Shown here piece by piece: positions 38,217 through 47,279 of a stretch of DNA of 58,867 bases. This stretch comes from an uncultured Aquimarina sp. Lineage in GTDB: Bacteria; Bacteroidota; Bacteroidia; Flavobacteriales; Flavobacteriaceae. Below the pieces are notes generated by a model, which saw only the letters and a program-made list of their open reading frames with translations, did not search any database and had not been told where the DNA came from. How positions within the stretch are numbered: the stretch's first letter is position 1; each line of letters starts with the position of its first letter. A program made the position numbers and the translations under genes. The DNA is taken from the NCBI GenBank assembly GCA_937958985.1, contig CALGLV010000004.1, forward strand, positions 1-58,867, in the 5' to 3' direction.

Positions 38217-39035
38217 CTATTTAGCATTATGTACTACTCGTTGAGGGAAAGGAATTTCTATACCCGCATTATCCAAGGCTATTTTTACTTGTTCTAAAGA
38301 ATTGAAATAAACATCCCAATAATCATCAACAGTTGCATGGGGTCTAACCAAAATATTTACCGAACTATCGGCCAATTCGCCTACCGCTACAGTTGGAGCT
38401 GGTGTTTTTAACACTTTAGGGTCACTAAGTAATGTTTCCATTATTACATTCTTAGCTTTTTCTATATCATCCGAATAACTAATACCAACTGTTAAGTCAA
38501 CTCGTAAATTTCCTGTTGAAGAAAGGTTGGTTATATTACCATTAGATAATGCTCCGTTAGGAATAATTACTTCTTTATTATCTGGCGTAATTACTTTGGT
38601 TACAAAAATTTGAATTTCCTTAACCACACCAATAACATCTTGTGCTTGTATAAGATCGCCTATTTTAAATGGCTTAAACAACAAAATTAAAACACCACCA
38701 GCAAAATTAGCCAACGAACCTTGCAAAGCTAAGCCTATGGCTAAACCTGCAGCACCAATAATAGCCACAAACGAAGTGGTTTTTACACCAAGCTGACCTA
38801 AAACTGTAATTATAAGTAACGCTTTTAACCCCCAGCTTAATAAATTAAGAACAAAGCCTTTTAAAGATTCATCTAAATCCCTTCCTTTTAACGTCTTTTT
38901 TAAACCTTTTACAATAATTTTTATAACCCATAATCCTATAACAAGAACGAGTAGTGCTTGTCCAATTACTAAGGCATATTCAGCTACAATAGTCCAAATA
39001 TTTTTTAAATCAATGTCTTTTAAAATGTCTCCCAT
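38217..39035 (-). CDS. mscS: Small-conductance mechanosensitive channel (MscS family)
   Basis: 272 residues, the size of the E. coli MscS. Three membrane segments in the N-terminal 110 residues, then the pore helix AGLAIGLALQGSLANFAGGVLILL, which is the family hallmark, and FKIGDLIQ leading into the beta domain (VITPDNKEVIIPNGALSNG). It opens under membrane tension to release solutes in osmotic downshock. Single gene with its own terminator. Confidence 0.95.
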   Translation of the reverse strand: MGDILKDIDLKNIWTIVAEYALVIGQALLVLVIGLWVIKIIVKGLKKTLKGRDLDESLKGFVLNLLSWGLKALLIITVLGQLGVKTTSFVAIIGAAGLAIGLALQGSLANFAGGVLILLFKPFKIGDLIQAQDVIGVVKEIQIFVTKVITPDNKEVIIPNGALSNGNITNLSSTGNLRVDLTVGISYSDDIEKAKNVIMETLLSDPKVLKTPAPTVAVGELADSSVNILVRPHATVDDYWDVYFNSLEQVKIALDNAGIEIPFPQRVVHNAK

Positions 39036-39110
39036 GATATTGTGTTGTATTAATCAAAGCCTAAATGTACTGATTAACATTCGTATTTAACAGCCACAAT
39101 TTACATATTT

Positions 39111-39161
39111 ACAAACAAAAAAGAGACCTACAGCATTGCTGTAGGTCTCTTTTTTGTTTGT
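39111..39161 (-). terminator. Terminator of the trp operon, 25-bp perfect inverted repeat
   Basis: Left arm 39111-39135 and right arm 39137-39161 are exact complements (core AGAGACCTACAGCA). It lies 11 bases past the trpA stop; the minus strand has a T-run after the stem. Confidence 0.92.
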
Positions 39162-39171
39162 AAAATTAAGT

Positions 39172-39933
39172 TTATCGAATACTCTTTACAAAAGCATCAA
39201 TCCCCTGTTTACCTTCTTTGGTTAACATTTTAATAAATGCTGAACCAATAATTGCACCCTTTGCTGTTTTAGTAGCTTGTACAAAAGTTTCTGCATTATT
39301 AATTCCGAAGCCAACTATTTGAGGGTTATTCAAATTCATGCTTTCAATACGTTTAAAGTAATCTTCTTGAGTATTTCCAAAACCTGATGTAGACCCTGTA
39401 ACACTTGCCGAACTTACCATATAAATAAATCCATCTGAAACCTCATCTATAAATCGAATACGCTCTTCGCTAGTTTGTGGCGTAATTAGAAATACATTTA
39501 CCAATCCGTATTTTTCAAAAGTTTTGCGGTAATGTAAATCGTATTCCGCCACAGGTAAATCGGGTAAAATTAAACCGTCGATTCCTAATTCTTGACACTT
39601 CGCGCAAAATGCCTCCACACCGTATTGCATCATAGGGTTAAAATATCCCATAATAATTAAAGGAATACTTACCGTATCTCTAATGCCTTCTAATTGTTCA
39701 AACAATTTTTTGGTAGTCATACCATTATGCAATGCCGCCGTAGAACTCTCCTGTATTGTAGGCCCATCGGCTAACGGATCACTAAAAGGCAATCCAATTT
39801 CTATCATATCCACACCACTATTTTCAAGCTGTTTTATGATTGAAGCCGTATCGTTTAAATTTGGATAGCCTGCTGTAAAATATATAGAAAGGAGCTTTTT
39901 CCCTTCGCTTAGTTTTTTGTTTATTCTATTCAT
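39172..39933 (-). CDS. trpA: Tryptophan synthase alpha chain
   Basis: Cleaves indole-3-glycerol phosphate to indole, which passes to the beta subunit. 253 residues, TIM barrel. Catalytic Glu is in MIEIGLPFSDPLADGPTIQ, the Asp in LILPDLPVAEYD, and the phosphate-binding loop in VGFGINN/GAIIGSAFIK. Last gene of the operon, 71 bases after trpB. Confidence 0.98.
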   Translation of the reverse strand: MNRINKKLSEGKKLLSIYFTAGYPNLNDTASIIKQLENSGVDMIEIGLPFSDPLADGPTIQESSTAALHNGMTTKKLFEQLEGIRDTVSIPLIIMGYFNPMMQYGVEAFCAKCQELGIDGLILPDLPVAEYDLHYRKTFEKYGLVNVFLITPQTSEERIRFIDEVSDGFIYMVSSASVTGSTSGFGNTQEDYFKRIESMNLNNPQIVGFGINNAETFVQATKTAKGAIIGSAFIKMLTKEGKQGIDAFVKSIR

Positions 39934-40004
39934 GAAAATAGTATTGAGGTTTTATAATTGTGACTTTTAAACCACTCAAAACCTAATGTCTTATTATCTA
40001 ACGT

Positions 40005-41186
40005 CTATAAATCGAAATATTCAATGTAATTATTAAGGTCTTTATCTCCTCTTCCCGAAAGGCAAATTACCACTACATCGTCTTTTTTAAATTTCTTTTG
40101 ATCGAATATTGCAAGGGCATGTGAAGTTTCAATAGCTGGAATAATTCCTTCTAATTTAGAAAGCTCCAAACCTGCTTGCATTGCATCATCATCGGTTACC
40201 GAAATAAACTCTGCCCGCTCCGTTCTTGCCAAATGCGCGTGCATAGGCCCTACACCTGGATAATCCAAACCTGCCGATATCGAATAGGGTTCTGTAATTT
40301 GGCCATCTTCAGTTTGCATAAGCAACGTTTTACAACCATGTATAACACCATCGCGCCCTAACTTACTTGTAGCAGCACTTTTTCCTGTATTAATTCCTTT
40401 CCCTGCTGCTTCTACCGAAATAATTCCTACTTCGGGCTCGTCTAAAAAGTGATAGTAAGTACCTGCTGCATTACTTCCTCCTCCTACACAAGCAACCACG
40501 TAATCAGGATTTTCTTTTCCTAATTTTTCTTTTAATTGCCACTTAATTTCTTCAGAAATAACACTCTGAAAACGCGTTACCATATCTGGATATGGGTGTG
40601 GACCAATGGCCGAACCAATAATATAATGCGTATCGACTGGATTATTAATCCAGTCTCTAATAGCCTCGTTTGTGGCATCCTTTAGCGTTTTACTACCCGA
40701 CATCGCTGGCCTAACTTCAGCACCTAGCATCTTCATGCGCGCTACATTGGGAGCTTGACGTTTAATATCAATTTCTCCCATATACACTATACACTTTAAG
40801 CCTACTAATGCACATACCGTTGCAGTAGCCACACCATGTTGACCTGCCCCTGTTTCGGCTATAATTCTATGTTTACCCAATCGTTGGGCTACTAATATTT
40901 GCCCAATAGTATTGTTTATTTTGTGGGCTCCTGTATGGTTTAGATCCTCGCGTTTTAAATATATTTGCGTTCCATGCTTTTCTGATAAGCGCTTGGCAAA
41001 GTATAATGGGCTTGGACGACCTACGTAATCTTTTAGTAATTGGTTGAATTCCTTTTGAAATTCTTCCTCATACATAATTTCAAGATACTTGCTACGCAAT
41101 TCTTCTACATTAGGGTATAACATTTCGGGGATGTAAGCTCCTCCAAAATCGCCATAATATCCTTTTTCGTCTACGTGGTAATTCAT
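40005..41186 (-). CDS. trpB: Tryptophan synthase beta chain
   Basis: PLP enzyme that joins indole and serine into tryptophan. 393 residues. The PLP lysine is in [15 protein letters not shown], the glycine-rich phosphate site in [16 protein letters not shown], and [15 protein letters not shown] and [18 protein letters not shown] are conserved. The 56-base gap to trpF holds the heptamer repeat tract, reported separately. Confidence 0.98.
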   Translation of the reverse strand: MNYHVDEKGYYGDFGGAYIPEMLYPNVEELRSKYLEIMYEEEFQKEFNQLLKDYVGRPSPLYFAKRLSEKHGTQIYLKREDLNHTGAHKINNTIGQILVAQRLGKHRIIAETGAGQHGVATATVCALVGLKCIVYMGEIDIKRQAPNVARMKMLGAEVRPAMSGSKTLKDATNEAIRDWINNPVDTHYIIGSAIGPHPYPDMVTRFQSVISEEIKWQLKEKLGKENPDYVVACVGGGSNAAGTYYHFLDEPEVGIISVEAAGKGINTGKSAATSKLGRDGVIHGCKTLLMQTEDGQITEPYSISAGLDYPGVGPMHAHLARTERAEFISVTDDDAMQAGLELSKLEGIIPAIETSHALAIFDQKKFKKDDVVVICLSGRGDKDLNNYIEYFDL

Positions 41187-41190
41187 AATC

Positions 41191-41240
41191 TCAAGCTTTC
41201 TGCTTTCGGCTATCAGCTTATAAGCTATTAGCTTTTGGCT
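41191..41240. repeat. Degenerate heptamer repeat, seven units, between trpF and trpB
   Basis: Units of form NNNNGCT: TCAAGCT, TTCTGCT, TTCGGCT, ATCAGCT, TATAAGCT (one extra base), ATTAGCT, TTTGGCT. The phase is otherwise seven bases. It fills nearly the whole trpF-trpB gap and so would be transcribed. The period matches the tract at 24646-24680. Confidence 0.8.
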
Positions 41241-41242
41241 TG

Positions 41243-41917
41243 TTATATTAATTTTATATTTACTTTTTTTAATTTCTTGAAAAAACCCTCAAGTAATTCA
41301 ACGTCTTTTAACGCTGGTTTCAATTCAAATTTACTATTTAAATCTAAGCCATAAATGGGTAAATCTGTTTTTAGTATTTGTTCTATTTTGTCTAACTCCT
41401 CAACTCCTATTCCTCCGCTTAAAATAATGGGTTTACTACTTGGGTAATTTCTCAAAACATCCCAATTAAAGGCATATCCATTTCCTCCTTTAGCTTTCCC
41501 TTTAGTATCAAAAAGAAAATAATCTACACTGTTCTCATAAGCAGTTAAAACTGAAAAGTCAAAACTATCTTTAATTCCAAAAACTTTGAAAATCTCAACA
41601 GTACAACCAACTTCTGTTTCCGCTACTAAAAGTTTTTTTAATTGCTCACAGTACTCAGCTGTTTCATTTCCATGAAGCTGTACTGCTTTAAAACCATGTC
41701 GTTTTACTTTACTTATTACAAAGTCCAATTCTGCATTTACAAAAACTCCTGTTTTTTTAATTCCATTAGGAATTTGAGGAATACTTTCTTCAAAATTTCT
41801 TGGCGATTTTGGATAAAAAATAAAACCCAAATAGTCGGGACTTAACAATGCTATTTGCTGAATATTATCAGCATACTTCATTCCACAAACTTTTATTTTA
41901 AGCTTTCTGTTTTCCAT
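41243..41917 (-). CDS. trpF: Phosphoribosylanthranilate isomerase
   Basis: Third enzyme step of the tryptophan pathway; 224 residues, TIM barrel. The general base Cys is in [13 protein letters not shown] (position 11), the acid Asp in [15 protein letters not shown], and phosphate loops in SGGIGVEEL and GLDLNSKFE. The ATG overlaps the stop of the preceding SDR gene by one base (TAATG), so translation is coupled. C-terminus is Lys-rich. Confidence 0.97.
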   Translation of the reverse strand: MENRKLKIKVCGMKYADNIQQIALLSPDYLGFIFYPKSPRNFEESIPQIPNGIKKTGVFVNAELDFVISKVKRHGFKAVQLHGNETAEYCEQLKKLLVAETEVGCTVEIFKVFGIKDSFDFSVLTAYENSVDYFLFDTKGKAKGGNGYAFNWDVLRNYPSSKPIILSGGIGVEELDKIEQILKTDLPIYGLDLNSKFELKPALKDVELLEGFFKKLKKVNIKLI

Positions 41918-43062
41918 TACCCTAAAGCCAATTTTATATTTTTATTATCAAAATTTATGTTATGTGCAAAGTCATACAACTCTTTAAAAACGGAAGTCAT
42001 ATCGGGTTCTTCAATATCTTTAAGTAGGTTTCTTACCAACTTCGATTCGAATTCGTGTTTTTTAGAAACAGAGTAGCTCGCTAATTGACTCCCTATTGTT
42101 TTATAAAACAGTGCTTCTACAATGCTTTTATCTTTGGGCTCTTCTGTTACAAATTCCAATCCATCAATACCGCATTTATTAAACATCATAGCTAATAAAT
42201 ATTGGATTGCTACATTTTTGGTATGTGTAATATTTATTTGATTTTCTTTAAGGTCGGCTGCTCTTAATATGGCTTTTGCTACATAATCTACAGGCACAAT
42301 ATTTAACCCTCCTTCAGGGTTCAGCATAATCCTAACCTTACCTACATCTTTATAAATAGCTTTCATTTTACTAAAGAAAGCTCCTATTGCATAAAAAACG
42401 ATATACGAATTAGTAACATATTTTGGAAAATCTAATAATCGCCCGGATACTACACTAGGCCGTGCAATAGTGCACTCAAAATTATTAGCATCAGCTAGCT
42501 CAAGGACTTCTTTTTCGATTTTCATTTTAAATTCTTCGTAAAAATTCCTGAATTTAAAATCGCTTTCTGTGTGGTAATCATCCTTAATAACTCCCTCAAT
42601 ATCTCCTCGGGAAAACGCTGTACTTACAAATACTAATTTTTTAGTTCGTGTTTTAATAATTTCAAAAAACGACTTTGTGTATTTGTAATTGGTTTCCGCT
42701 ATTTCTTGTTTCGCTTTTTTTCCTTTCCCTAAGTTTACAGAGGCCGCTAAATGATATACAATTAATTGACTTCCTGCTTTTTCAGGGATTTCAAAACTAC
42801 TAATATCTCCTTCAAGTACATGAATACAATCTTTAAGATACTCCTGGTAGAATGGTTTTATTTTTGTTGGAATTAACTGCGGTGCAAAAACTTCATTTTG
42901 CAAACGTTCGCTTCCACTTTTTCCGTTTCCTTTTCTAATCACCACATATATTGGTGATTTTTCTTTTTTTTCATGCAGTTCATATAACAACTCATATAGC
43001 ACATGAGAGCCAATGTTGCCGGTCACTCCTGTTATTAATACAGCTGTCATAATGTCTATCAT
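41917..43062 (-). CDS. Extended SDR, NAD(P)-dependent epimerase/reductase-like, inside the trp operon
   Basis: 381 residues. Rossmann motif TGVTGNIG (11-18), Ser147 in VFVSTAF and the active-site pair Tyr175-x3-Lys179 (FYEEFKMK) make it a complete extended SDR. Layout and the stretches YHLAASVNLG and TIARPSVVSGR resemble the male-sterility/thioester-reductase branch (NAD_binding_4), although carbohydrate epimerases are close. It shares four bases with trpC (ATGA) and one with trpF, so it is built into the operon. It is not one of the known tryptophan enzymes. The ATG at 43050 is an alternative start. Confidence 0.8.
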   Translation of the reverse strand: MIDIMTAVLITGVTGNIGSHVLYELLYELHEKKEKSPIYVVIRKGNGKSGSERLQNEVFAPQLIPTKIKPFYQEYLKDCIHVLEGDISSFEIPEKAGSQLIVYHLAASVNLGKGKKAKQEIAETNYKYTKSFFEIIKTRTKKLVFVSTAFSRGDIEGVIKDDYHTESDFKFRNFYEEFKMKIEKEVLELADANNFECTIARPSVVSGRLLDFPKYVTNSYIVFYAIGAFFSKMKAIYKDVGKVRIMLNPEGGLNIVPVDYVAKAILRAADLKENQINITHTKNVAIQYLLAMMFNKCGIDGLEFVTEEPKDKSIVEALFYKTIGSQLASYSVSKKHEFESKLVRNLLKDIEEPDMTSVFKELYDFAHNINFDNKNIKLALG

Positions 43063-43841
43063 TTCAGGTTTTGAATAAAATCAATAGCACTCTGCGCGGG
43101 ATTATCTGTTTTCATAAAGTTTTCTCCTATTAAAAATCCTTTATACCCGTATGGTTTTAATTCTGAAATTGCATCTACCGAGCTAATTCCACTTTCGGAA
43201 ACCTTCACAAAATCGTTTGGTATTTGACTACTTAACTCTTTACTCGTTTCCAAACTAACCTCGAACGTTTTTAAGTTTCTGTTATTCACTCCTAACATAT
43301 CCAATGAAGGCATTAAGGACTTTTGTAATTCTTCCTCATTATGCACTTCTAAAAGCACGTCCAATTCTAAACTTTTTGCAAATTCAGAAAGTTTTTTTAT
43401 TTCAGCCCTTGTTAAACAAGCAGCAATTAACAAACAAACATCCGCACCATAAGCTTTGGCTTCTAACAATTGATATTCATCAATAATAAATTCTTTCCGT
43501 AGCAATGGCATATTGCAACTTGCGCGTGCGGTTAATAAATCATCTAACGAACCCCCAAAATATTTGGCATCGGTAAGTACCGACATTCCACAAGCACCTG
43601 CTTTTTCATAGCCTTTAGCTACTTCCCAAACCGAACTGGTTTGATTAATTATCGCCTTTGATGGTGAGCGTCGTTTGTGCTCGGCAATAATCCCTGTACT
43701 ATTGTTTCTTAAAGCCTTCGCTAAAGAAATAGTGGTGCGTTCAAATAACACCGAGTTTTCGAGTTGCTTTACAGGAATTAATCCCTTGCGAAATTCAACC
43801 TCTACTTTTTTATCGTTTACTATTTTTTCTAGTATATCCAT
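43059..43841 (-). CDS. trpC: Indole-3-glycerol phosphate synthase
   Basis: Closes the indole ring; 260 residues, TIM barrel. Catalytic lysines and glutamates are in IIAEHKRRSPSKAIIN, MPLLRKEFIIDEYQL, DVLLEVHNEEEL and VSESGISS; GVNNRNLKTFEV is also diagnostic. Its stop overlaps the start of the SDR gene by four bases. It follows trpD. Confidence 0.98.
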   Translation of the reverse strand: MDILEKIVNDKKVEVEFRKGLIPVKQLENSVLFERTTISLAKALRNNSTGIIAEHKRRSPSKAIINQTSSVWEVAKGYEKAGACGMSVLTDAKYFGGSLDDLLTARASCNMPLLRKEFIIDEYQLLEAKAYGADVCLLIAACLTRAEIKKLSEFAKSLELDVLLEVHNEEELQKSLMPSLDMLGVNNRNLKTFEVSLETSKELSSQIPNDFVKVSESGISSVDAISELKPYGYKGFLIGENFMKTDNPAQSAIDFIQNLK

Positions 43842-43911
43842 TCTTAATTCGCTTAAGTATTGAATTTTTTATGTGCAATAAATTTCAATACTCAGATCTC
43901 AAATCTAATTT

Positions 43912-44901
43912 TTACTTTAAATTTTGTACTTTCTTTAAAACCTCTAAACCTTTACCTGCTAGTAAACTTTCTTTAGCTTTTTCAAAGCCTTGCTTTGGCG
44001 TTAAACTTAACACCGTTGCAATTGCCATACCTGAGTTGGCACATACTACATTATTTTGAGCTTCTGTTCCCTTTCCGCTTAGTACATCAACAAATATTTT
44101 AGCGGAAGATTCTATAGAGTTCCCTCCTGCAATTTCAGATTGTTGAAGTTTATGTACTCCAAAATCTTCTGGCGAAAGCATTCCTTCCGAATGCCTAGTA
44201 ATGATTTTTGTTTTCCCTGTAAGGGAAATTTCATCGTAACCATCTAAAGCATGGAGAATGGTGAAGTTTTTAGTTTCATTTTGATATAGATAGCCGTACA
44301 TACGTGCTAATTCTAAATTAAACACGCCTACCAATTGATTGGTTGGAAACGCTGGATTCACCATTGGCCCCAACATATTGAAAAATGTTTTTACTGCTAA
44401 TTCCCTTCTTATAGGAGCTACATTTTTCATTGCGGGATGAAACAATGGAGCGTGTAACACACAAATACCTGTTTGGTCGATACTTTTAGTTAAATAGTCT
44501 TTATCATTACTAAACTTAACCCCTAAATATTCCATTACATTAGAGCTTCCACAAGTGGAAGACACGCCATAATTACCATGTTTAGTTACTTTGATCCCGG
44601 CACCAGCTGCCACAAAAGAGGATAGTGTAGATATATTAAAAGTATCTTTACCATCGCCACCTGTTCCACATAAATCTATGGGATTGTAAGCGCTTAAATC
44701 TACGGCTACACAAAGCTCTAGCAAGGCATCTCTAAAGCCTGCTAACTCTTCTACCGTTACGCTACGCATCATATACACAGTTAAAAAAGCTGATATTTGA
44801 CTGCCATTGTAGCTTCCGTTACTAATGTTTACTAAAATATCTTTAGCCTCTTGCTTACTTAGTATTTCGTGATTTATAAGTCTATTTAAAATATTCTTCA
44901 T
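43912..44901 (-). CDS. trpD: Anthranilate phosphoribosyltransferase
   Basis: Transfers phosphoribose to anthranilate. 329 residues from the ATG at 44901; a GTG three codons earlier is possible. The PRPP site GTGGDGKDTFNIST and KHGNYGVSSTCGSSNVME are diagnostic, followed by HPAMKNVAPIRRELAVKTFFN. Normal length. Placed between trpG and trpC. Confidence 0.98.
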   Translation of the reverse strand: MKNILNRLINHEILSKQEAKDILVNISNGSYNGSQISAFLTVYMMRSVTVEELAGFRDALLELCVAVDLSAYNPIDLCGTGGDGKDTFNISTLSSFVAAGAGIKVTKHGNYGVSSTCGSSNVMEYLGVKFSNDKDYLTKSIDQTGICVLHAPLFHPAMKNVAPIRRELAVKTFFNMLGPMVNPAFPTNQLVGVFNLELARMYGYLYQNETKNFTILHALDGYDEISLTGKTKIITRHSEGMLSPEDFGVHKLQQSEIAGGNSIESSAKIFVDVLSGKGTEAQNNVVCANSGMAIATVLSLTPKQGFEKAKESLLAGKGLEVLKKVQNLK

Positions 44902-45006
44902 TTTTTTCACTTTAAACGAAACGCTTTATGATATACTCATAAAGCTTTACGCAATAAATTACCTTAGTTGAGAGATTTCTTTACTTTATACTGAATAGTT
45001 TTATTA

Positions 45007-45576
45007 TTAACTATTTACCCAATTTTCGAGCATTTTCATCCCATCGGGTGTTAGTACAGATTCTGGGTGAAATTGAACACCACGAACATCAAATTCTTTA
45101 TGTCGTAATGCCATTATCTGACCGTTTTCATCAACGGCAGTAACCTCTAAGCTATTAGGAAATGTATCTTTTGCTACTACCCATGAATGGTAACGACCAA
45201 CGTCAAAAGTATTTTTTAATCCTTTAAACAATAAAGCATCGTTTACTGTAGTTTCTATCGCTGTAGCCACACCGTGGTATACTTCTTCTAAATTCCGAAG
45301 TGTACCCCCATAAACTTCCCCAATGGCTTGTTGCCCTAGGCATACTCCAAATATACTTTTGGTAGCCCCATACCTTTCTATAATAGGCTTCAACAAACCT
45401 GCTTCATCTGGAATTCCTGGTCCTGGAGAAAGTAAAATTTTATCAAACGCCTCAACTTGATCTAAACTTAATTGATCGTTTCTTTTTACTACCACTTCAC
45501 AGTTCAAGCTTTCTAGGTAATGAACCAAATTGTAAACAAAAGAATCGTAATTATCTATTACTAATATTTTTTTCAT
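45007..45576 (-). CDS. trpG: Anthranilate synthase glutamine amidotransferase subunit
   Basis: Class I glutaminase that feeds ammonia to TrpE; it may also serve para-aminobenzoate synthesis. 189 residues from the ATG at 45576 (MKKILVIDNYDSFVYN). The triad is visible: Cys in GVCLGQQAIGE, His and Glu in RGVQFHPESVLTP. Not fused to trpD here, as in most Flavobacteria. A GTG four codons upstream is less likely. Confidence 0.97.
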   Translation of the reverse strand: MKKILVIDNYDSFVYNLVHYLESLNCEVVVKRNDQLSLDQVEAFDKILLSPGPGIPDEAGLLKPIIERYGATKSIFGVCLGQQAIGEVYGGTLRNLEEVYHGVATAIETTVNDALLFKGLKNTFDVGRYHSWVVAKDTFPNSLEVTAVDENGQIMALRHKEFDVRGVQFHPESVLTPDGMKMLENWVNS

Positions 45577-45651
45577 AATCTCATTCACTTTTACAGTGAA
45601 GTCCTATTTAAATTAAACTCCATAAAATATTGCCTTAACCTTGTATTTTCA

Positions 45652-47049
45652 TTAAATAGTTTCGGCTATTTCCAAGGCTTTCGTTAATGCATATAGTTTA
45701 TTATAAACTTCTTGCAACTCGTTTTCCTCTTTACTTTCTGTAACTATTCCTGCACCGGCTTGCCAGTGTAGACTGTGGTTTTTACTTAAAAAAGTTCTAA
45801 TCATTATAGCATGATTAAAATTACCTTTAAAATCCATAAAACCAATTGCTCCACCGTAAAATTCACGATTTATAGTTTCATATTTTTCAATAAGACTCAT
45901 GGCCATATGCTTAGGAGCGCCGCTTAAGGTTCCCGCAGGAAAAGTGTCGGCAACAACTTGCATGGTAGAACTATGATTGTGCTTGCGCCCTGTAACTTTA
46001 CTTACTAAATGTATTACATGGCTGTAAAATTGAACCTCTCTATAACTTTCAACAGTTACTTCACTACCATTTCGACTTAAGTCATTTCGAGCTAAATCTA
46101 CTAGCATTACATGCTCACTATTTTCTTTTGGATCTGCAGAAAGTTTTTTGGCTAATTCCGCATCCTTCTCATCATCGCCTGTACGTCTAAAAGTACCCGC
46201 TATTGGATGTATTTCAGCTATATTATCATCTACCACCAATTGTGCTTCAGGAGAACTTCCAAAAATTTTAAAATCTCCGTAATCAAAATAAAATAAGTAA
46301 GGTGACGGGTTTACACTTCGTAAAGCACGATATACATTAAACTCATCTCCCTTAAATTCTTGCGAAAAACGTTTGGATAATACCAATTGAAATACATCTC
46401 CGCGTTGACAATGTTCTTTGGCAATGGTAACATTTTTCTTAAAACTTTCATCATCAATACTACTTGTGGTTTCCCCTACTGTATCAAATGAATACGTTGC
46501 GAAATTTTTAACCCGTATTAACGATTCTATTTCTTCAACATTACTTTTCTTATCAAATGTATGCGCAAAAATATAGGCTTCATTATTAAAATGATTAATC
46601 GCTATTATATTTTGATATACTGCATAGTAAACTTCCGGAATATCTAACTTATCGGGCTTTTGATTAATTTCAATATCCTCAAAGTAACGCACTGCGTCGT
46701 AAGAAATGTAACCAAACAAACCGTTATTGATAAATTTGAAATCACTTTCTTCTGTTTTAAACAAACTACCAAATTTTTCTATTTCTGAAGGTATATCAGT
46801 ATCCGAAATAATATCCTTAGTTTGAATATCACCATTAGGGTATGTTTGAATAATTTGTTGATTTTTAACAGTAATGCTTGCTATTGGATTAGAACAGATA
46901 TAAGAGAAACTATTATCAGAACCATGATAGTCACTACTTTCTAAAAGTAAACTATTAGGAAAACGATCTCTTATTTTAAGATAAACGCTCACTGGGGTTA
47001 TCGTATCTGCAAGTATTTTTTTAAAGTCGGTTTTAAGCTGAAAACTCAT
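45652..47049 (-). CDS. trpE: Anthranilate synthase component I
   Basis: Turns chorismate into anthranilate, the committed step. 465 residues. Chorismate-binding motifs are FKIFGSSPEAQLVV, EIHPIAGTFRRTGDDEKD, DLARNDLSRNG and TFPAGTLSGAPKHMAM, then FYGGAIGFMDF. The N-terminal part holds LLESSDYHGSDNSFSYICSNP; the LLES-type element near residue 34 is the usual tryptophan-feedback site. First structural gene, after the leader and attenuator. Confidence 0.98.
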   Translation of the reverse strand: MSFQLKTDFKKILADTITPVSVYLKIRDRFPNSLLLESSDYHGSDNSFSYICSNPIASITVKNQQIIQTYPNGDIQTKDIISDTDIPSEIEKFGSLFKTEESDFKFINNGLFGYISYDAVRYFEDIEINQKPDKLDIPEVYYAVYQNIIAINHFNNEAYIFAHTFDKKSNVEEIESLIRVKNFATYSFDTVGETTSSIDDESFKKNVTIAKEHCQRGDVFQLVLSKRFSQEFKGDEFNVYRALRSVNPSPYLFYFDYGDFKIFGSSPEAQLVVDDNIAEIHPIAGTFRRTGDDEKDAELAKKLSADPKENSEHVMLVDLARNDLSRNGSEVTVESYREVQFYSHVIHLVSKVTGRKHNHSSTMQVVADTFPAGTLSGAPKHMAMSLIEKYETINREFYGGAIGFMDFKGNFNHAIMIRTFLSKNHSLHWQAGAGIVTESKEENELQEVYNKLYALTKALEIAETI

Positions 47050-47100
47050 TAGCGTATTGATTATTAACCCTATTGAAGGATGCTACAAAAATAGTAAATA

Positions 47101-47132
47101 AAAAAGGCTTGTCGTGAATGACAAGCCTTTTT
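47101..47132 (-). terminator. trp attenuator terminator
   Basis: Stem GGCTTGTC/GACAAGCC (eight perfect pairs, 47106-47113 and 47120-47127), extended by A/T pairs, six-base loop, then a T-run on the minus strand. It lies between the leader peptide and trpE, 52 bases before trpE. Confidence 0.92.
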
Positions 47133-47160
47133 CTGATAAAACATACTAATAGGAGGCAAG

Positions 47161-47181
47161 GTTCACGACTTTAGTCTTGAA
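47161..47181 (-). promoter_or_regulatory. Switch sequence of the trp attenuator (regions 1 and 2)
   Basis: On the minus strand TTCAAGAC (end of the leader peptide gene) can pair with GTCGTGAA (7 of 8). The same GTCGTGAA is also an exact eight-base complement of TTCACGAC, which covers the loop and first arm bases of the terminator. The two pairings exclude each other, the layout of a ribosome-controlled switch. Confidence 0.75.
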
Positions 47182-47215
47182 AACACCACCACCATAAATT
47201 AAATATATTTTTCAT
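47171..47215 (-). CDS. trpL: trp operon leader peptide with three consecutive Trp codons
   Basis: Fourteen codons, MKNIFNLWWWCFQD, with TGG TGG TGG at residues 8-10. A ribosome stalled at these codons for lack of charged tRNA-Trp would cover the start of the following pairing region. The gene is followed by the switch and the terminator, then trpE. A run of three Trp is very unlikely by chance in 14 codons. Confidence 0.9.
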   Translation of the reverse strand: MKNIFNLWWWCFQD

Positions 47216-47219
47216 ATTC

Positions 47220-47227
47220 CAAATGTA
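47220..47227 (-). promoter_or_regulatory. -7 promoter element of the trp operon
   Basis: Minus-strand TACATTTG fits TAnnTTTG only five bases before the leader ATG, so the leader peptide mRNA may be almost leaderless. No TTG lies about 20 bases upstream. Confidence 0.5.
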
Positions 47228-47248
47228 ATTATTTTTTAGTTTTTTCTC

Positions 47249-47256
47249 TACTTTTG
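47249..47256 (+). promoter_or_regulatory. -7 promoter element of the rhodanese gene
   Basis: TACTTTTG on the plus strand, 23 bases before the ATG at 47280. It is back to back with the trp promoter. The -33 position reads ATT, not TTG. Confidence 0.5.
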
Positions 47257-47279
47257 CACAAAATAATTTTTTTCCAAAT

